From NCBI RefSeq assembly GCF_029227915.1, contig NC_079879.1, positions 9,922,001-9,986,000 of the forward strand: a DNA stretch of 64,000 nucleotides. Direction: 5' to 3'. Shown here one piece after another: positions 27,128-39,311 of this stretch (its first letter is position 1; the number at the start of each line of letters is the position of its first letter). Under the pieces are notes generated by a model, which had not been told where the DNA came from, did not search any database, and saw only the letters and a program-made list of their open reading frames with translations. A program made the position numbers and the translations under genes. Origin of the DNA: Hydractinia symbiolongicarpus. Its lineage: Eukaryota; Cnidaria; Hydrozoa; Anthoathecata; Hydractiniidae.

Positions 27128-27355
27128 ATTAGAAAGTTTGAGTTACAACAAGGTAAGTAATTATATTAAACAAATAATGGTATGTAATATATGTAGGAAA
27201 CTTTTCTGTCATTTTCAGTTATATTTTGACGCCCAATATGATATTTAAAATGATTTAAGATGTTTTTGTCCTTAGTGATCATAAACTTTTAACCGCAATT
27301 TTTGACTTACGTGTAAGTCACTAAAGTCGAAAACCAACCGTTTCATAGCCCCTCT
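27128..27355 (+). repeat. Receptor-upstream repeat, copy 1
   Basis: About 225 bp starting with ACAAGGTAAGTAA and containing TTTTCAGTTATATTTTG, AATGATTTAAGATGTTTTTG, GTGTAAGTCACTAAAGT and ending AGCCCCTCTAAAT. Diverged relatives lie at 36.7, 39.9 and 59.4 kb in the same orientation. It ends about 770 bp before the 28126 receptor. Confidence 0.7.
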
Positions 27356-28125
27356 AAATATTAAAATATATATAATATATACAATGCAATATACGAGTTT
27401 TAAAATATTGCTTTTTCTTAAAAATAATTGCTAACAAAATTTTCTGTGTTATCTGAAAGAAGCTATCTGTACACTTTAACATAAAAAAGAAGAAACTTGT
27501 TGTTATTTTTTCACCTAATTATTCTTGGTTTGTTCTGACTTTTTAGCATTTCAAAGTCTCATTGTATCTCTAAAAAAACACTAGCTTTAAATCTTTTCAG
27601 CAAGTCAGCAGCCCTTCCACTTCCACTATAGATGACTCTCTACGTTTTGTTTCCGTTTTTGGATTTTAGTAAATTTCCCACATGATTACATTCTTATACT
27701 CTCTATCTTATATTCTCTAATGACACGTTTACCTCTTTGTCTTTATAGGGGCAATAAATATTCGAAATACACTTTTACTGACAAAAAGAAATATTTATGG
27801 AATCTGTTTTAACTGGAGTCGTTATATTCCCTAACACATACCAGCTTACTTCAAATTTTCGGAGCAAATTTGTTAACGTATATGGCTAAAAAAGTATGTA
27901 AACATCATCCTTAGATTCTGAAAACGCGAAATAAAAATGGATAAAGAAAGCAGTTAACATCTTATGCTCTATTTTGAATAACCTACAATATTTTATACAA
28001 AATATTATGCTAAAATTATTAAAATTCGACCGTCAGTAGAATAATTTTCATTTTAAAATAACCTACTAAACGGGTGGAGCAATATTTTAAATTTGTTTTT
28101 TATTTTATTTTTTACCGTCAGTAAG

Positions 28126-29079
28126 ATGAAATGGACGGACACGTTCATAATAACCACAGCAGCATTAAGTTTTTTGCTTCACTTGTTTGGTGTAAAATGG
28201 ATGATGACACAACGCGCGACTGCTTTGCAACAGAAATACTTCTTAATCAATTTATCGGTTGCGGAGATGGCTAAATGTCTTGCATCGTTAATAAGGATAA
28301 CATTGCAAGAGAACACGACAGTGTATAAAAACATCAAAGCAGGAGCTTCCATCCATTACATCCTTGTTACAAACACTGCGTTACTTTTTCCTTTCTTTAC
28401 AGTGATGTTTCTTTTAACTCAAGATCGATTCTTTGCAATTTATTTACATATGAGATATCCAAGCACATGGTTTTACAGAAACAAAAACAAACTTGTATTA
28501 ATTGGTTGGTTTTTATGTGGTTTACATATTTTTTTAGTCACATCGATTACAGAAATATGGCCTGAATATTTAAAACATGCAAGTAAACTTCTAGTAAAAC
28601 TATTTCCATCGTTTACGATTTTGTTGATTGTACAATTTCTTATTGTATATGGCTACATCATTATTTCGGTATATGTGATGAAAAAGAGATATAGGAGAAA
28701 AAGAAGTGCTAAATTAATACAGCCATTTATTATTGTAATCAGTTATATCATACTCAAAGGAATTCCAGATGTTGCTTCGCTGTTTTACAACGAATATGTT
28801 CCACAAAGATGGAGAGATTATTATGATGTTGGCACTCGTCTAAACATACTCACTGATGCTTTAATATACCTTTACATGCATTTTGTTTTTCGAAATCATG
28901 TCCGAAGCTCTGTAATAATTATGCTAGCTTCGTTTGGGGGTAAAACACATGTTTGTTCGCCAAGGAGAGGGCCGATTAAAACAAAAAATGATGTCTTAGG
29001 ACCTTCCTCCCAACAGACGTCTATATCTTTCAACAATTCCTGCTGTATATCCAACAGTGTAGATGAAGTCAACTTATAA
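28126..29079 (+). CDS. Atypical rhodopsin-like 7TM receptor, family member A
   Basis: A single-exon protein of 317 residues. Seven hydrophobic segments lie at about 6-26, 38-58, 76-98, 123-142, 160-184, 200-220 and 235-255, with a 60-residue tail. Rhodopsin-family landmarks are recognisable but altered: NLSVAEM in TM2 (usual NLSxAD), QDRFFAIYLHMRY after TM3 (usual DRY..I..P), W128 in TM4, KGIPD in TM6 (no CWxP), and NILTDALIYLYM followed by a basic FRNHVR in TM7 (no NPxxY). The usual TM3/ECL2 cysteine pair is absent. A T-rich tract and ACCGTCAG acceptor end 4 nt before the ATG, so a 5' UTR intron or trans-splice site is likely. The ligand is unknown; a chemosensory or peptide-receptor role is only an inference. 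Confidence 0.85.
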   Translation: MKWTDTFIITTAALSFLLHLFGVKWMMTQRATALQQKYFLINLSVAEMAKCLASLIRITLQENTTVYKNIKAGASIHYILVTNTALLFPFFTVMFLLTQDRFFAIYLHMRYPSTWFYRNKNKLVLIGWFLCGLHIFLVTSITEIWPEYLKHASKLLVKLFPSFTILLIVQFLIVYGYIIISVYVMKKRYRRKRSAKLIQPFIIVISYIILKGIPDVASLFYNEYVPQRWRDYYDVGTRLNILTDALIYLYMHFVFRNHVRSSVIIMLASFGGKTHVCSPRRGPIKTKNDVLGPSSQQTSISFNNSCCISNSVDEVNL

Positions 29080-29094
29080 ACGTGTGAGATGCAA

Positions 29095-29172
29095 ATGAAA
29101 ACTTTTATCGAAGGGTTCGAACCAGTGACGTTTAGATTGGCGTGTAATTGCTTAGACTAAGTTATCAGTGCT
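29095..29172 (-). repeat. tRNA-like (SINE-type) remnant
   Basis: On the minus strand a B-box-like GGTTCGAACCC follows a CTTAGTCTAAGCA A-box-like segment, similar to a Leu/Ser-type tRNA head. No convincing full cloverleaf was drawn, so this is a weak call. Confidence 0.3.
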
Positions 29173-29704
29173 ACAGTAAGGTAAGCGTGAATTGGCAAGC
29201 AATTGTCCTTTCCCGCCATACTGTATCGAGTACAAAACAACAACGACTAGTTTTTAAATCAACAAAGTCATGGTCAATTACTGTGCCGTGTGTTTCGACA
29301 TTTTGTCTTGTTTAGCATATTTATATTCATATCAGAAGCTTATAATAACATTGTTATATATACCAATATCAAAACTTTCACACGAATCACGCCAAAACAG
29401 AACTATAATTTTTAATAGATACATACTCGCAAACCTAATATTCAGAAACAATCAACAGTCCAGGATCCATTCTTTTTTGTTTGTTTTTATTGTAATTATC
29501 ATTCGATTTTTCAAGAGTTACGTTATATTATAACAAATCCTAAAAATTCAATAATATTTACATCTTTTTATATAAACTCGTAAAGCTAAACCCTGCACAA
29601 GTAGAAAAAATGATGTAATTTCTGCCACAGAAAAATGTCAGCCTGCCTGCCTGCTTGCGAGCCAAAACTATAGCTGTGAACAGCGGCTCGCTTTAAAACG
29701 AAAG

Positions 29705-31197
29705 TTGTTGTGCCTGAATTTGTAATAATTGCCCGAATTTGTAATACCTGCCCGAATTTGCAATAAACTTTTCCTTAATTTGTAATATCTGTCTCAATTT
29801 GTAATAACACCTGTCTTAATATGTAATACCTGCCCAATTTGTTATAACTCAAAGCTGCCCCAATTTGTAACGACACTTGCACCAATTTGTAATAATTTCT
29901 TTTCTCGAGAAAAGAACTTATTTGGAAAATCTATTGTCAACCGGGCCTTTCATTTATTGTTAAGAAACCCTTGGTACAGGACCAGTTGGAAAATAAACAT
30001 TCAAATTTTTCGTGTAACTTAGTGGTTTATTCTTTTCATATTTACCGCGTCTGATATTAATAGAAAGAAATAGAATCGTAATTCATAAAAACCAGGTTGC
30101 ATCGTCATGTTCGATGTGTTAGTGAATGGATGAGATTGGCGTAAACAACAACATTAACAACGAAGTTACTTTTATTCTTTTTTATCTTTGTATCTTTAAC
30201 ATTATCGAAAAATTAGTTATACACACCCGCTTAGTGACGAAGAATACTTGCACGTGGTAGATTTAACACGCCTGTAAAATATAGATCGATCAAGGATTGT
30301 AAGAAGCGCTGTTGTGAAATTTAAATATCACACTGGGACATTATCCGAGGTACAAGGTATTCCTTATGTCACCTTATAGAATGAAGTATTAGGGAAGGGA
30401 GTTGATAGCAGAAGAAAAGTGTTCGATGAAAATGCACTGTTTGATTAAGGAGATGATAGCGAAGAGGTGTTTAATGACAATGGATTGGTTGATGAGGGAG
30501 ATGATAGCGAAAAGGTTCCAAAAATTTATTTGGAGTTGGTTAAAAATTAAATACCACCTTAAATGATGGTCAGAGCGACACATTTAATTGATGCCAGTGG
30601 TGGTAGATGCAGTGGCATTTCATTGTATTTAAAACAAATTCTATCAAACGACCATAAGCAGCCACGGAAATGCAGAACAGTTAGATTGATAAGATGGGAT
30701 CAAGCCGTGCTAGCGTTGCAAGCCTTACCATATGGATGATACCCAATTTTGCTTATCATATGGCTAAAAGAAAATTGATCAAACATTTTTACTTTTGTAT
30801 ATATTTTGCTATTTGTTCATCTTTTTAAAAAGAAACTGTTTTATTTTTTGAAACATTTTTTACGTTATTATACCCTTGACAGTGCGTGTGCTGCGTTAAT
30901 AAAAAAATTCTTGGCGGATAGTGTTTCCTGTCAATTCGGCTAGCTAAAACGGCGGGAAAGTAATTATAGTATTTTTCATGTCATTGCAAATTGGGGCAGG
31001 GCGTTATTGCAAATTGGGGCAGGGCGTTATTACAAATTGGGACAAACGTTATTACAAATTGGAGCAACTCTATTATAAGAAATTGGGTCAGATGTTATTA
31101 CAAATTGAGGCAGATATTACAAATTGAGGCAAAGTTTATTATAAATTGGGGCAGGTATTACAAATTTTTGCAATTATTACAATTTGGGGCACAACAA
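29705..31197. mobile_element. Foldback-like element with repetitive inverted ends
   Basis: The left end (29705-29897) is an array of units built on CCCAATTTGTAATAA with variable spacers. The right end (30982-31197) is its inverted counterpart; reverse-complemented, it aligns unit by unit with the left end from TTGTTGTGCC inward, with two extra units. The interior (about 1.1 kb) has no recognisable transposase. Long inverted ends made of short tandem units resemble foldback/Galileo-type DNA transposons. No target duplication was seen. Confidence 0.7.
30400..30535. repeat. Imperfect ~54-bp tandem repeat
   Basis: About two and a half diverged units, each containing GAGATGATAGCGAA and a TTGATTAAGG/TTGATGAGG block, inside the foldback-like element. 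Confidence 0.6.
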
Positions 31198-31199
31198 AG

Positions 31200-33130
31200 G
31201 TTATAATGGCAAGTTACTCAACGTCTGTCTATCTATTAACTCCCTCAACCCTTCTCAGAATATGTGGTGATATAACTTCAAAACCACTGCAACTTCTTTA
31301 TGTTCTTTTAAGATCTCGAGTTACTATTGCTAGCGTAATACGTCATTTATGATTTTTAGCTTCTATCGTTTCTTATTTTATATTCCGGCTGAAAATGAAA
31401 ATATCCAGTTAGCTAGCTAGGTAGCAAGCCACAGAATTCTTTAATGGTTCTGTGATGCTTATGCTTTTTACTCTGACAATGTGAATAGGTACACTTTATT
31501 ATGAAATAGCCGGGAAACCCGGCGTCGAATCGCCGGGATGAGCCACAAGTAACTGTTGTTGAACGCCCTATGGAGCGCTTAAAAAGAACTGCAAACTATG
31601 CGACACAGTCAGGTGGAGCGCTTTAGTACAGATATGCAGTATGTCGTAAATCAAGTGAAGCGCACACACCATTATAGTGTTGCGACTGTAGCATATTTTT
31701 CAAAAAATAACTTTCCCGCAACAAAAGCTGAAATAAAAACACAGTTTGCAACCGTTGTGACTCCGTCACAGCAAAAACAATCGGTCAATATTATTTTATT
31801 TTGCGGAATAAGTTTTTGTAAAAGTTAAAAAAATAATCGTGACACCGAACTGAGTGCTTAGTACAGTTAAATAGTGTTACACAGGTGTATAGGGATAATA
31901 CCCTTTTGAAAAAAAACTTTCTTGCAGACTCTATTTAAATGATAACACAAGAAACAGTCCTTCGCTTCTTGCACAGGGCTAAGCGGTTAGTCCAGGTAAA
32001 CATTGTTGGACATTCGTACAGGCGTGATTCCCAAGAAAGTTTAAAAATTAATTGTCACAGTGGGCTGACACGCATAGGCGTAACAGCCTTTTTCAAAAAA
32101 CAGGCTATTGTTAACACTGAGCTGACCGCTTAGTACAGTTAAACAGACTTGAACAGTACCCTTCTCCAAAAACACTTTATCACAACTTCGGTTTAAATTA
32201 CAACACAGGAAACAGCCTGTCGTTACCCCTCCAGCTAAAGCAATTGCTCAGCCATTTTATTTGCAAAATATTTTTTTAAGAAAATAATTAAAGATGTATA
32301 GCTACCTAGCTAAACTGCATTTAGCATAAGATTTATTGCTGAGAATATTGCGATATTGATAGCCAAACTGAATTTTTATACTATCACTTTTTAGGTAAAT
32401 ATATGAGATAGCTAAATGGCTATATCCTCGACATAAAAATAAATGTTGGGTTGGAGAAAAACCTCTTATACCAAACAAAAGTAGTAAAAAGTAAGGCTAT
32501 TAGCTAGTAGCCTTGAAAATATTCGTTCCTAGCCAAAAATCCTAAAACTGGTGCGTTTAAGATCTGCACGTAGCTAAAAAACGTGACAATATATTTATCT
32601 TCACATTTTAGAACATAAAAAAAAACAAATATTACAAATATAAAAAGCTTATAGAAGACAAAAAGGTGAAACAGACTTAGAAACAACACTGACCACCATT
32701 ACTTTTTTAAAACTAAAATGGCCATCATGTTTCTTCGCTGGCATGTCTAGGCCGCGAAAGTCTTGATTGGTTTTTCTAAGAATCAGGCGTTTTGATTGGT
32801 ATACACGTGCGAGCGGTCAAAACAAAGTCAGTTAAACTGTCAGTAAAACCATCTTATTTGTTTTCTGTGGCTCCTGGGCGGAATCGGCGATTAAGGTCAC
32901 GGGGGTAAATTATTATTAAAAATGGCGCATTTAAATAATGAATTCATTTTAATCACTTAATTTTGTTTCTTAAATTGGAAGTTTATCAATTAAATTAATT
33001 AAATTATGTAAGGAAATAAATTAATTTCTGAAATTCATTTTGATAAATCATAAGATTTCCAATTAAACAACCCCCTGGTTTCTAAAAATTCGCGGAAAGA
33101 TCAAAAGAATATCCTTTTAAACACGCAAAA
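31200..33130. other. Non-coding interval with dispersed repeat pieces
   Basis: A stretch at 31740-31880 (GCAAAAAC, TTTGCGGAATAA, CTTAGTACAGTTAA) recurs in diverged form at 34620-34735; its end (CTTAGTACAGTTAAACAG) recurs again at 32128-32145. These look like copies of one unidentified repeat family. No gene is supported. Confidence 0.45.
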
Positions 33131-33134
33131 TACG

Positions 33135-33305
33135 GCTATTATTATAGAGACTAGTCGTTAGCCCGTGGAAAAATCCACGGGGTCCCCGTCCTTTAAATTT
33201 ACCTGTCGCAACAAAGTGTACAAAAATATATCGAATTTGGTATTGGTGCGCAATTTTTCGTGTTTCCGTTACAAGACGCGGCTTTCGTGGACACACAGAC
33301 AAAAT
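33135..33305 (-). repeat. Hairpin-ended dispersed repeat, copy 1
   Basis: On the minus strand it runs from GTCTGTGTGTCCACGAAAGC to GGACGGGG, then CCGTGGATTTTTCCACGGG (an 8-bp stem hairpin) and CTAACGACTAGT. Relatives lie at 47.95 kb and 62.7 kb. Confidence 0.75.
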
Positions 33306-33639
33306 AAGGCTATTATTAAAGAGACTAAGTAATTTATCTCAGCATAGCAATTTAAAAGAATCCAATGTGTTTTTATGCCAATCAACGACCCTTTGTGAAA
33401 CGAGTTGCGAATACTAACAATCCGTAAGTTCTAGCTATAATTTATTTATTTTTTATTTATTATTGAATTTTTATACAGTTATACACTTCAGTTACAGTTA
33501 TACACTTCAGTAAGCCAAGTACTGCTATAAATGTGTGTCCATTTTTATTTATAATAATAAAAAATATGCAAAATAAAGAAAAAAAAGTATCTAACAGAAA
33601 GTAAAAGAGGGAAGATAAAATTTATTTATTATAGATACT

Positions 33640-34450
33640 GAAAAGAAAAAAAAGAAAGAAAAAAACTAAAAAAGATAGGCTTTCAGCGCATTCTTAAATT
33701 TTTTCAAAGTCCTCAAAGTTTCTTAAATCATTTGGTAGTTCATTGAATATTTTTGCACCTTGGAAACTTTCACACAACCTTCTGTCGATACATTTCTTAA
33801 CAAATAAGCAGTTGCTCATTTTCATGCAACATTCAGGACTTTATAGCGGGAGATTAACTCTACCAATGATTAAGGAGGCTGGATTGTAGATTGATTTGAG
33901 TTTAACAATTTGCGTTTTCGATTTGCTGGTGCGAATTTGACCACAATATGTTATGACAGGAATAATGAGCATGTTGTAGATGTTAACAGCAGCAGCTTTT
34001 GTAAGATGCGGTCTAACTTGAGCCATCAGCTTGATTCGATTCGAAGCTTTTTTGTATTTTGCTTCAAAGTCAGTTGACTTTGCCCGTTTTTATTTTCGCT
34101 AATTACTCGTTTTTGTAGAAAAAGTCGGAGATCGAAGCGAGATCTTTATTCAATAAGTTCGACAGCTGGTGCACGTCTTTATGAGCTGTACAGATGACAC
34201 TGCCATCACCATATTGAAGACTCTCGGACTATGGACAGGTTAGATGCAAGCTTTCTTCCATATTTCAGGGTAATTATCATGGCGTAACGAGATGTTAATT
34301 ATGTGGCAAAGTGGTTTACAAATTGTAACAGTAGTGTCTTTCAACAATGATGCTGCTAAATTGTCGAAACCTGTCGCTTTGGAGCACGATAACTTCTTTA
34401 GTTGTTTTTGAACATACACAACAGAGACGTACACAAATCGAAACACGGTG
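33640..34450 (-). mobile_element. Decayed LINE RT relic
   Basis: Minus-strand remains: KKLSCSKATGFDNLAASLLK and SLRHDNYPEIWKKA (34446-34240), the early RT region, then KKASNRIKLMAQVRPHLTKA and MLIIPVITYCGQIRTSKSK (to 33841), the thumb/post-RT region. The catalytic centre between them is almost entirely lost, so an internal deletion is present. Confidence 0.8.
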
Positions 34451-36165
34451 TTCGAGAAATCAGACAGTGGTTCAATCCCTACACAAAATTAGGGAGGGGT
34501 ATCGCCTTTTCCTTTGGGCGTTTAAGCGCCTTAGGCCAAGCATACAATACTTAATGATGTACTTGTAGTGAGACTACGCTGGGGGTGTAATGCACTTTTG
34601 ATAAACTAACTTTGTTGTTACCCCTATCATAGCAAAAACGGTTTGCCACATTTTTTACTTTGCGGAATAATTTTCAAAGTTCAAATAATAATTGTGAGCT
34701 ACACCGAGATGTGAACTTAGTACGGACAAAACGTGAGTTTATATTACAGTAAAAGGTGTAGCTACCTCACTGCATCTAACTAACAACAGTAATAAATAAT
34801 ACTTTGTTGCAACCAACTGTGTTTAGCTATACTTTCCCTTTTTAGCTGCAGATAGCTAGGTAGCCACAATTTAAGTGTCAGCCTAGTAAAAATTAAATGG
34901 TGAAGATAACACAAAAAGAAACAATAACAATGGCTGGAAAAAAAGATCACTTTTTTTTTTTCACATCTTCCTGACAAACACAAAAAACTAATTTTTTGGT
35001 GAGCATTGGTATTTTGCGTTGGCTGAAACCTTTCGCGCTTGCACTAAGACGATTACTTTTATTGTAATCACCTCCTACTCCAGGATAAAAATCACTGTAG
35101 TCTGTAATAGCCCAATTAGAGGTTGTTATACTTTTTTCGGTTGGGAAAGCCTTTGAGATTGCTACTCATTGACGACGTAAGCAATTACTGACATAATTTC
35201 CTATTTAACAATGTTTAGACGGAATGATAAATATTAAACTATCGTTGTTTGTTGCATCATCCTTTATCTCGAAGATCTGTTTTGGGAGATGTCTCTTACA
35301 TAGTACATAAAAGATAGAAAACAGTTGTTAAGTATTAAAGTTAACGATAGCAGCTTGTTGCGAGAAAGAAAGAACAGTATTTAACTGTAATTTACGCACT
35401 AATTGCAGTGCAGAATCCGAAAAGAAACTTTTGTTTCCCGAAATCTTCACAAAAGGGAAACATCGCTTTTACCAGATTGAATGAAAGTCCTCAACGCGAC
35501 CTACGTTCGTACCCAAAATCTTAAAATTGGTGTATTAAAGACCTGAATATTTGCTTTAAAGTTTGGAGTACATGAATTCAACTATTCTTAAAATACAAGG
35601 TACAGAGAATAATAAATTGAATAACAAAAAGTAAAACTCCTATATCCAATATTACTGCACTATAAAAATAGCCTTGTAGAAGCTATCATACATACGTGCC
35701 AGCGACCCTCGGGCAACAACAACGACGCCGAGAAGAGTTCAAGAAAGTTGATTAAATAAGTATACATCATCGCAGCCTTCTGGTACAATGATTGCTTGTG
35801 CATTTTTACACCAGAAACAGACAATTTTCAAGCAAATTTGCTATCCTTTCAAACCCATAAAACAACAATTTCAACACGTGTTTTAAAGACCTTTTTATTG
35901 TTAAATGAAAGAAAATGTTTTTTCATTATCGTGCTCTTTTGTAGTTAGCCTCAAATTTGTTTTTACTATTAAAAATGTTAAAATTTTTATGATAAGTAAG
36001 ATTATTATTATTGCATTTCTTTTACAGGGAAGGTGTTTCATAAATTATTGTTGTACAGCCCTTGTGTACTCCTACAGGATTCGTCACATGAATAACCAGA
36101 TTTCGCATGATTAATTTTATGAAATTTAGGATTCATTAATTAAATTTAGGATTCAAAACGTCTAC
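34450..36165. other. Non-coding interval
   Basis: AT-rich sequence with a second diverged copy (34620-34735) of the repeat seen at 31740-31880. No coding feature is supported. Confidence 0.5.
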
Positions 36166-37570
36166 AAAACGGCTCAAGCAAGATCTCCGTCATTGATGTT
36201 GCTCTCCATATCCTTGTGCATTTTGAATTACATTAACCATTGAAGAGACCAGACAAGAAATTATACCCACTTTATTGCAAGAATAATGACAACTTGTTGA
36301 TAAATAATTCAGTTTCATGACTTCGATGTACTTTGTTTACTCGTTGCCTCAATTGTATAGATCTTAAAGCGCTGATCAAGATAATGTATAAGATAATGTC
36401 CTTTATGAACAATTGCAAAATTATATATTTTAAGTTTTAAAGTTTATTGATGAAGTATCTGTTCTGAAACAGGTGGGTTGAGTCAGGTTTGGAATATTAG
36501 TCCTGTTTTCGTCCCAGATGTTCCCTAGTTACCCATGCAGAAGTCAATCATTTCCACCCCTATCTTCATATGTAATAATTTGGTATGTTTTATGCAGAAC
36601 TAAAAAAAATAGCTAGGCAGCTAGGTCCAAAAAAAGTTTCTTTCGCCAGAAAAATTGACTTTAAAGCAAGGTTAGCGCTTATAGAAAATGAATTATGGAT
36701 ATAAAATATTTGTAAAGTTTCTGTTGTTTTTAGTTATATTTTGGTGTCAAATATGATATCTAGGATGATATAAGATGTTGTTTTTGTCCTTATTGCTTAT
36801 AAACTTTCCACCCGCCATAAGCTCGAGTTTCATGTAAGTCACTACAGTGGAAAATCGACAGCTTGCTTTTCAGCCCCTTTAACGTCGTTTATTACATGGA
36901 AATTTAAAATCTCCCGAATAAATTGGTCAATTTATCCCAATTTTCTATGCCAAGCATGGTATTACTAGTACATATTTAACGTTTTTTCCCTTTTACATAC
37001 ACGACATTTTTTATGAGCAACTATTTTAACTGAACCGGGTTTAAAAATTATCAAGCAATTTCAGTTCTTAAGAAATATAGGCACATACAACACAAATTTT
37101 CTTTGCTGGTTAAAATATGAATAGATACGCTTTCAAAACAAAATAAATGAAACTCCAAGGTAGAAAAACTACAATAACTTTTTTGTTGCGCGCAGTTTAA
37201 TTTATTATAAAACCTTTCTTTCACACATAATATCCATATTCTAATATCCCATTTCTATTTTTTAAATAACGTTGCTATTGCACTTCGTGTGAAATATTTC
37301 TACAGAAACCAGAAAAGTACAGCTTTTACAGGTGAAAAAAGATTTTATTTAAAATCTTTATTCTACCGCAGTAAGATGGAATTGAAGGACACGGTCATAC
37401 TCACAACAGCAGCATTAAGTTTTTTACTTCACCTGTTTGGTGTAAAATGGATGATGACACAACGTGTGACTTTTTTAAAACAAAAATGTTTTTTGATCAA
37501 TTTATCGTTCGCGGAGATGGCTAAATGTCTTGCATCCTTAACAAGGATAACATTGTTAGAGAAGACAAAA
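36166..37570 (+). repeat. Segmental duplication, unit 1
   Basis: Near-identical to 39312-40742, starting at AAAACGGCTCAAGCAAG. It includes a receptor-upstream repeat and the first ~65 codons of a receptor. Similarity stops at GAGAAGACAAAA; the sequence then switches to that found upstream of the 54828 gene (from 54588), with short microhomology (AAGCGAAGCAA) at the switch. Confidence 0.85.
36640..36895 (+). repeat. Receptor-upstream repeat, copy 2
   Basis: Contains ATTATGGATATAAAATATTT, TAGTTATATTTTGGTGTCAA, AGATGTTGTTTTTGTCCTTA, CATGTAAGTCACTACAGTGG and a terminal CAGCCCCTTTAA. It lies about 480 bp before the truncated receptor at 37376. Confidence 0.8.
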
Positions 37571-37609
37571 GCGAAGCAAGACATAGCTAAGCGTGAGAAA
37601 TGCTGGTAG
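37376..37609 (+). pseudogene. Truncated 7TM receptor (member B0)
   Basis: It starts with MELKDTVILTTAALSFLLHL and is intact through TM1 and TM2 (NLSFAEMAKCL), then loses homology after LLEKTK and ends within 13 unrelated codons (AKQDIAKREKCW). Its 5' end and acceptor (CTACCGCAG, 4 nt before the ATG) match the 40548 copy. The break coincides with the end of segmental duplication unit 1. Without TM3-7 it cannot be a working receptor. Confidence 0.85.
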
Positions 37610-37810
37610 TTCTATTGCATTCTTACTAATTATATTAGAAAAAGGAAACAGGTGACATCAACCTTTTACTGCGTACTTAAACGTTTCAAATAAAATCCCA
37701 CACCTACATTATCATAAAAATAAATCTAATTAATTGATTGAAACAGCTGAAACAGAATAGTAAGATACGTTGAAGACATTCAAGCCAGTCATTCATCACA
37801 TGCAGCAAAG

Positions 37811-38647
37811 ATGGAGTGGAAGGATATTTTCATACTCACCACAACAACAATAAGTTTCTTGCTTCACCTGTTTGGTGTAAGATGGATGAAGACGCAACGT
37901 GTGACTTCTTTGCGACAGAAATACTCCTTAATCAATTTATCGTTTGCTGAAATGGCTAAATGTCTTGTATCCTTAACAAGGATAACATTGTTAGAGAAGA
38001 CAAAACTGTATAAAAACATCAAAGCAGGAGCTTCCATGCATTACATCCTTGTTACCAACACAGCGTTACTTTTTCCTTTCTTTACAGTGATGTTTCTTTT
38101 AACTCAAGATCGATTCTTTGCAATTTATTTACATATGAGATATCCAAGCACATGGTTTTACAGAAAAAAAAATAAACTTATTACAATTGGTTGGTTTCTA
38201 TGTGGCTTATATATTGTTTCAATCACATCAGTTACAGAAATACGACCTGAATATTTAAAACACGTAAATAAACTTGAAATGAAACTGTTCCCATCGCTTA
38301 CCATTTTGCTAATAGTACAATTTCTTATTGTATATGGCTACATTTTTATTTCGGTGTATTTGATGGTAAAACGACAAAGAAGAAGAAAAAATGCTAAATT
38401 AATGCAGCCGTTCATTATCTTAATCAGTTATATCATATTCAAAGGAATACCAGATATTGCTAGCCTATATTATGATAAATATTTACCGCAAGGATGGAAA
38501 ATTTATTTCGATGTTGGCACTCGTCTCAACATACTTACCGATGCTTTGATATACCTTTATATGTATCCGATTTTTCGTAATAATGTTAGGCGATTTTTAA
38601 TCTCCGTGCCATTTTTATTGAGAAATAGAGCAGTTCTTAATTTTTAA
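37811..38647 (+). CDS. Atypical rhodopsin-like 7TM receptor, member B
   Basis: 278 residues in a single exon with all seven segments and the family motifs (NLSFAEM, QDRFFAIYLHMRY, KGIPDIA, NILTDALIYLYM). The first ~35 codons and about 230 bp upstream match the 54828 gene; from about codon 40 to codon 276 it matches the 40548 gene. It then departs from that gene at AGAGCAGTTCTT and stops after N-F, so it lacks the ~28-residue tail of 40548. The mosaic origin suggests conversion or recombination. A CACATGCAG acceptor lies 5 nt upstream of the ATG. Confidence 0.85.
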   Translation: MEWKDIFILTTTTISFLLHLFGVRWMKTQRVTSLRQKYSLINLSFAEMAKCLVSLTRITLLEKTKLYKNIKAGASMHYILVTNTALLFPFFTVMFLLTQDRFFAIYLHMRYPSTWFYRKKNKLITIGWFLCGLYIVSITSVTEIRPEYLKHVNKLEMKLFPSLTILLIVQFLIVYGYIFISVYLMVKRQRRRKNAKLMQPFIILISYIIFKGIPDIASLYYDKYLPQGWKIYFDVGTRLNILTDALIYLYMYPIFRNNVRRFLISVPFLLRNRAVLNF

Positions 38648-39311
38648 TTTTGAATTAATCTACACCCTCCCTTGCACCCTCCTCTATATCTAAAAACATA
38701 ATATCGCAAACAAAGGTGCTTTATTAAAGTGAAATATGTAAGCACCGTAAAAATAAAAAAGGTATATTTCAAAAGTTAAAATTCAACACTTCCTGATACA
38801 ATATTGCATTGTCTAATTATAATCAGTTTTTAAAAAAAAATTGCTTCAGTAACTAAATAATGTTGAAGGATTGGTTAAAGACAAAATGTTGTTGTTGGGT
38901 AAGTTGGTGATATCATTTTACTTCGCTGTCATGCATATGTAAACAAACATTGTACAGACTTATTTTGTTTTTAATTTTGATTGGCTAAACAGCTAAAGTG
39001 CGGGGGCTCTAAGCGCAAAAAGTCGGATTGAGTCAGCTGCAATTTCTATTAACTGCACATGCGTGGTGCAATATGAGTCGACGCTTCTATTAAGAACTAA
39101 TCTCGTAGCAGGAATAATAGAGTAAATGCAGTTTGTTATAATTTCTTAAACTTCCTCTGTAGTAGCTGTGTTTTTTATGTTGATTTCCAATAAAATTTGA
39201 TGTGTGGCTGTCATACTACAATCTGACAACACATTGGAAACACCTGTCGTGCAATATTTTTTGGTTGCAAGAAAAAGCCGTAGAGATGAAAACATTAATG
39301 CTGCACGACAT

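Noticed and set aside
27066-27248. Short open frame after the LINE
   Set aside because: AT-rich chance frame overlapping the receptor-upstream repeat.
29711-29897. CRISPR-like regular array
   Set aside because: Units are degenerate with irregular spacing in eukaryotic DNA and are mirrored by an inverted copy; this is a transposon end.
30991-31206. Repetitive open frame rich in NW/QIG
   Set aside because: It is the translated right-end array of the foldback-like element, not a protein.
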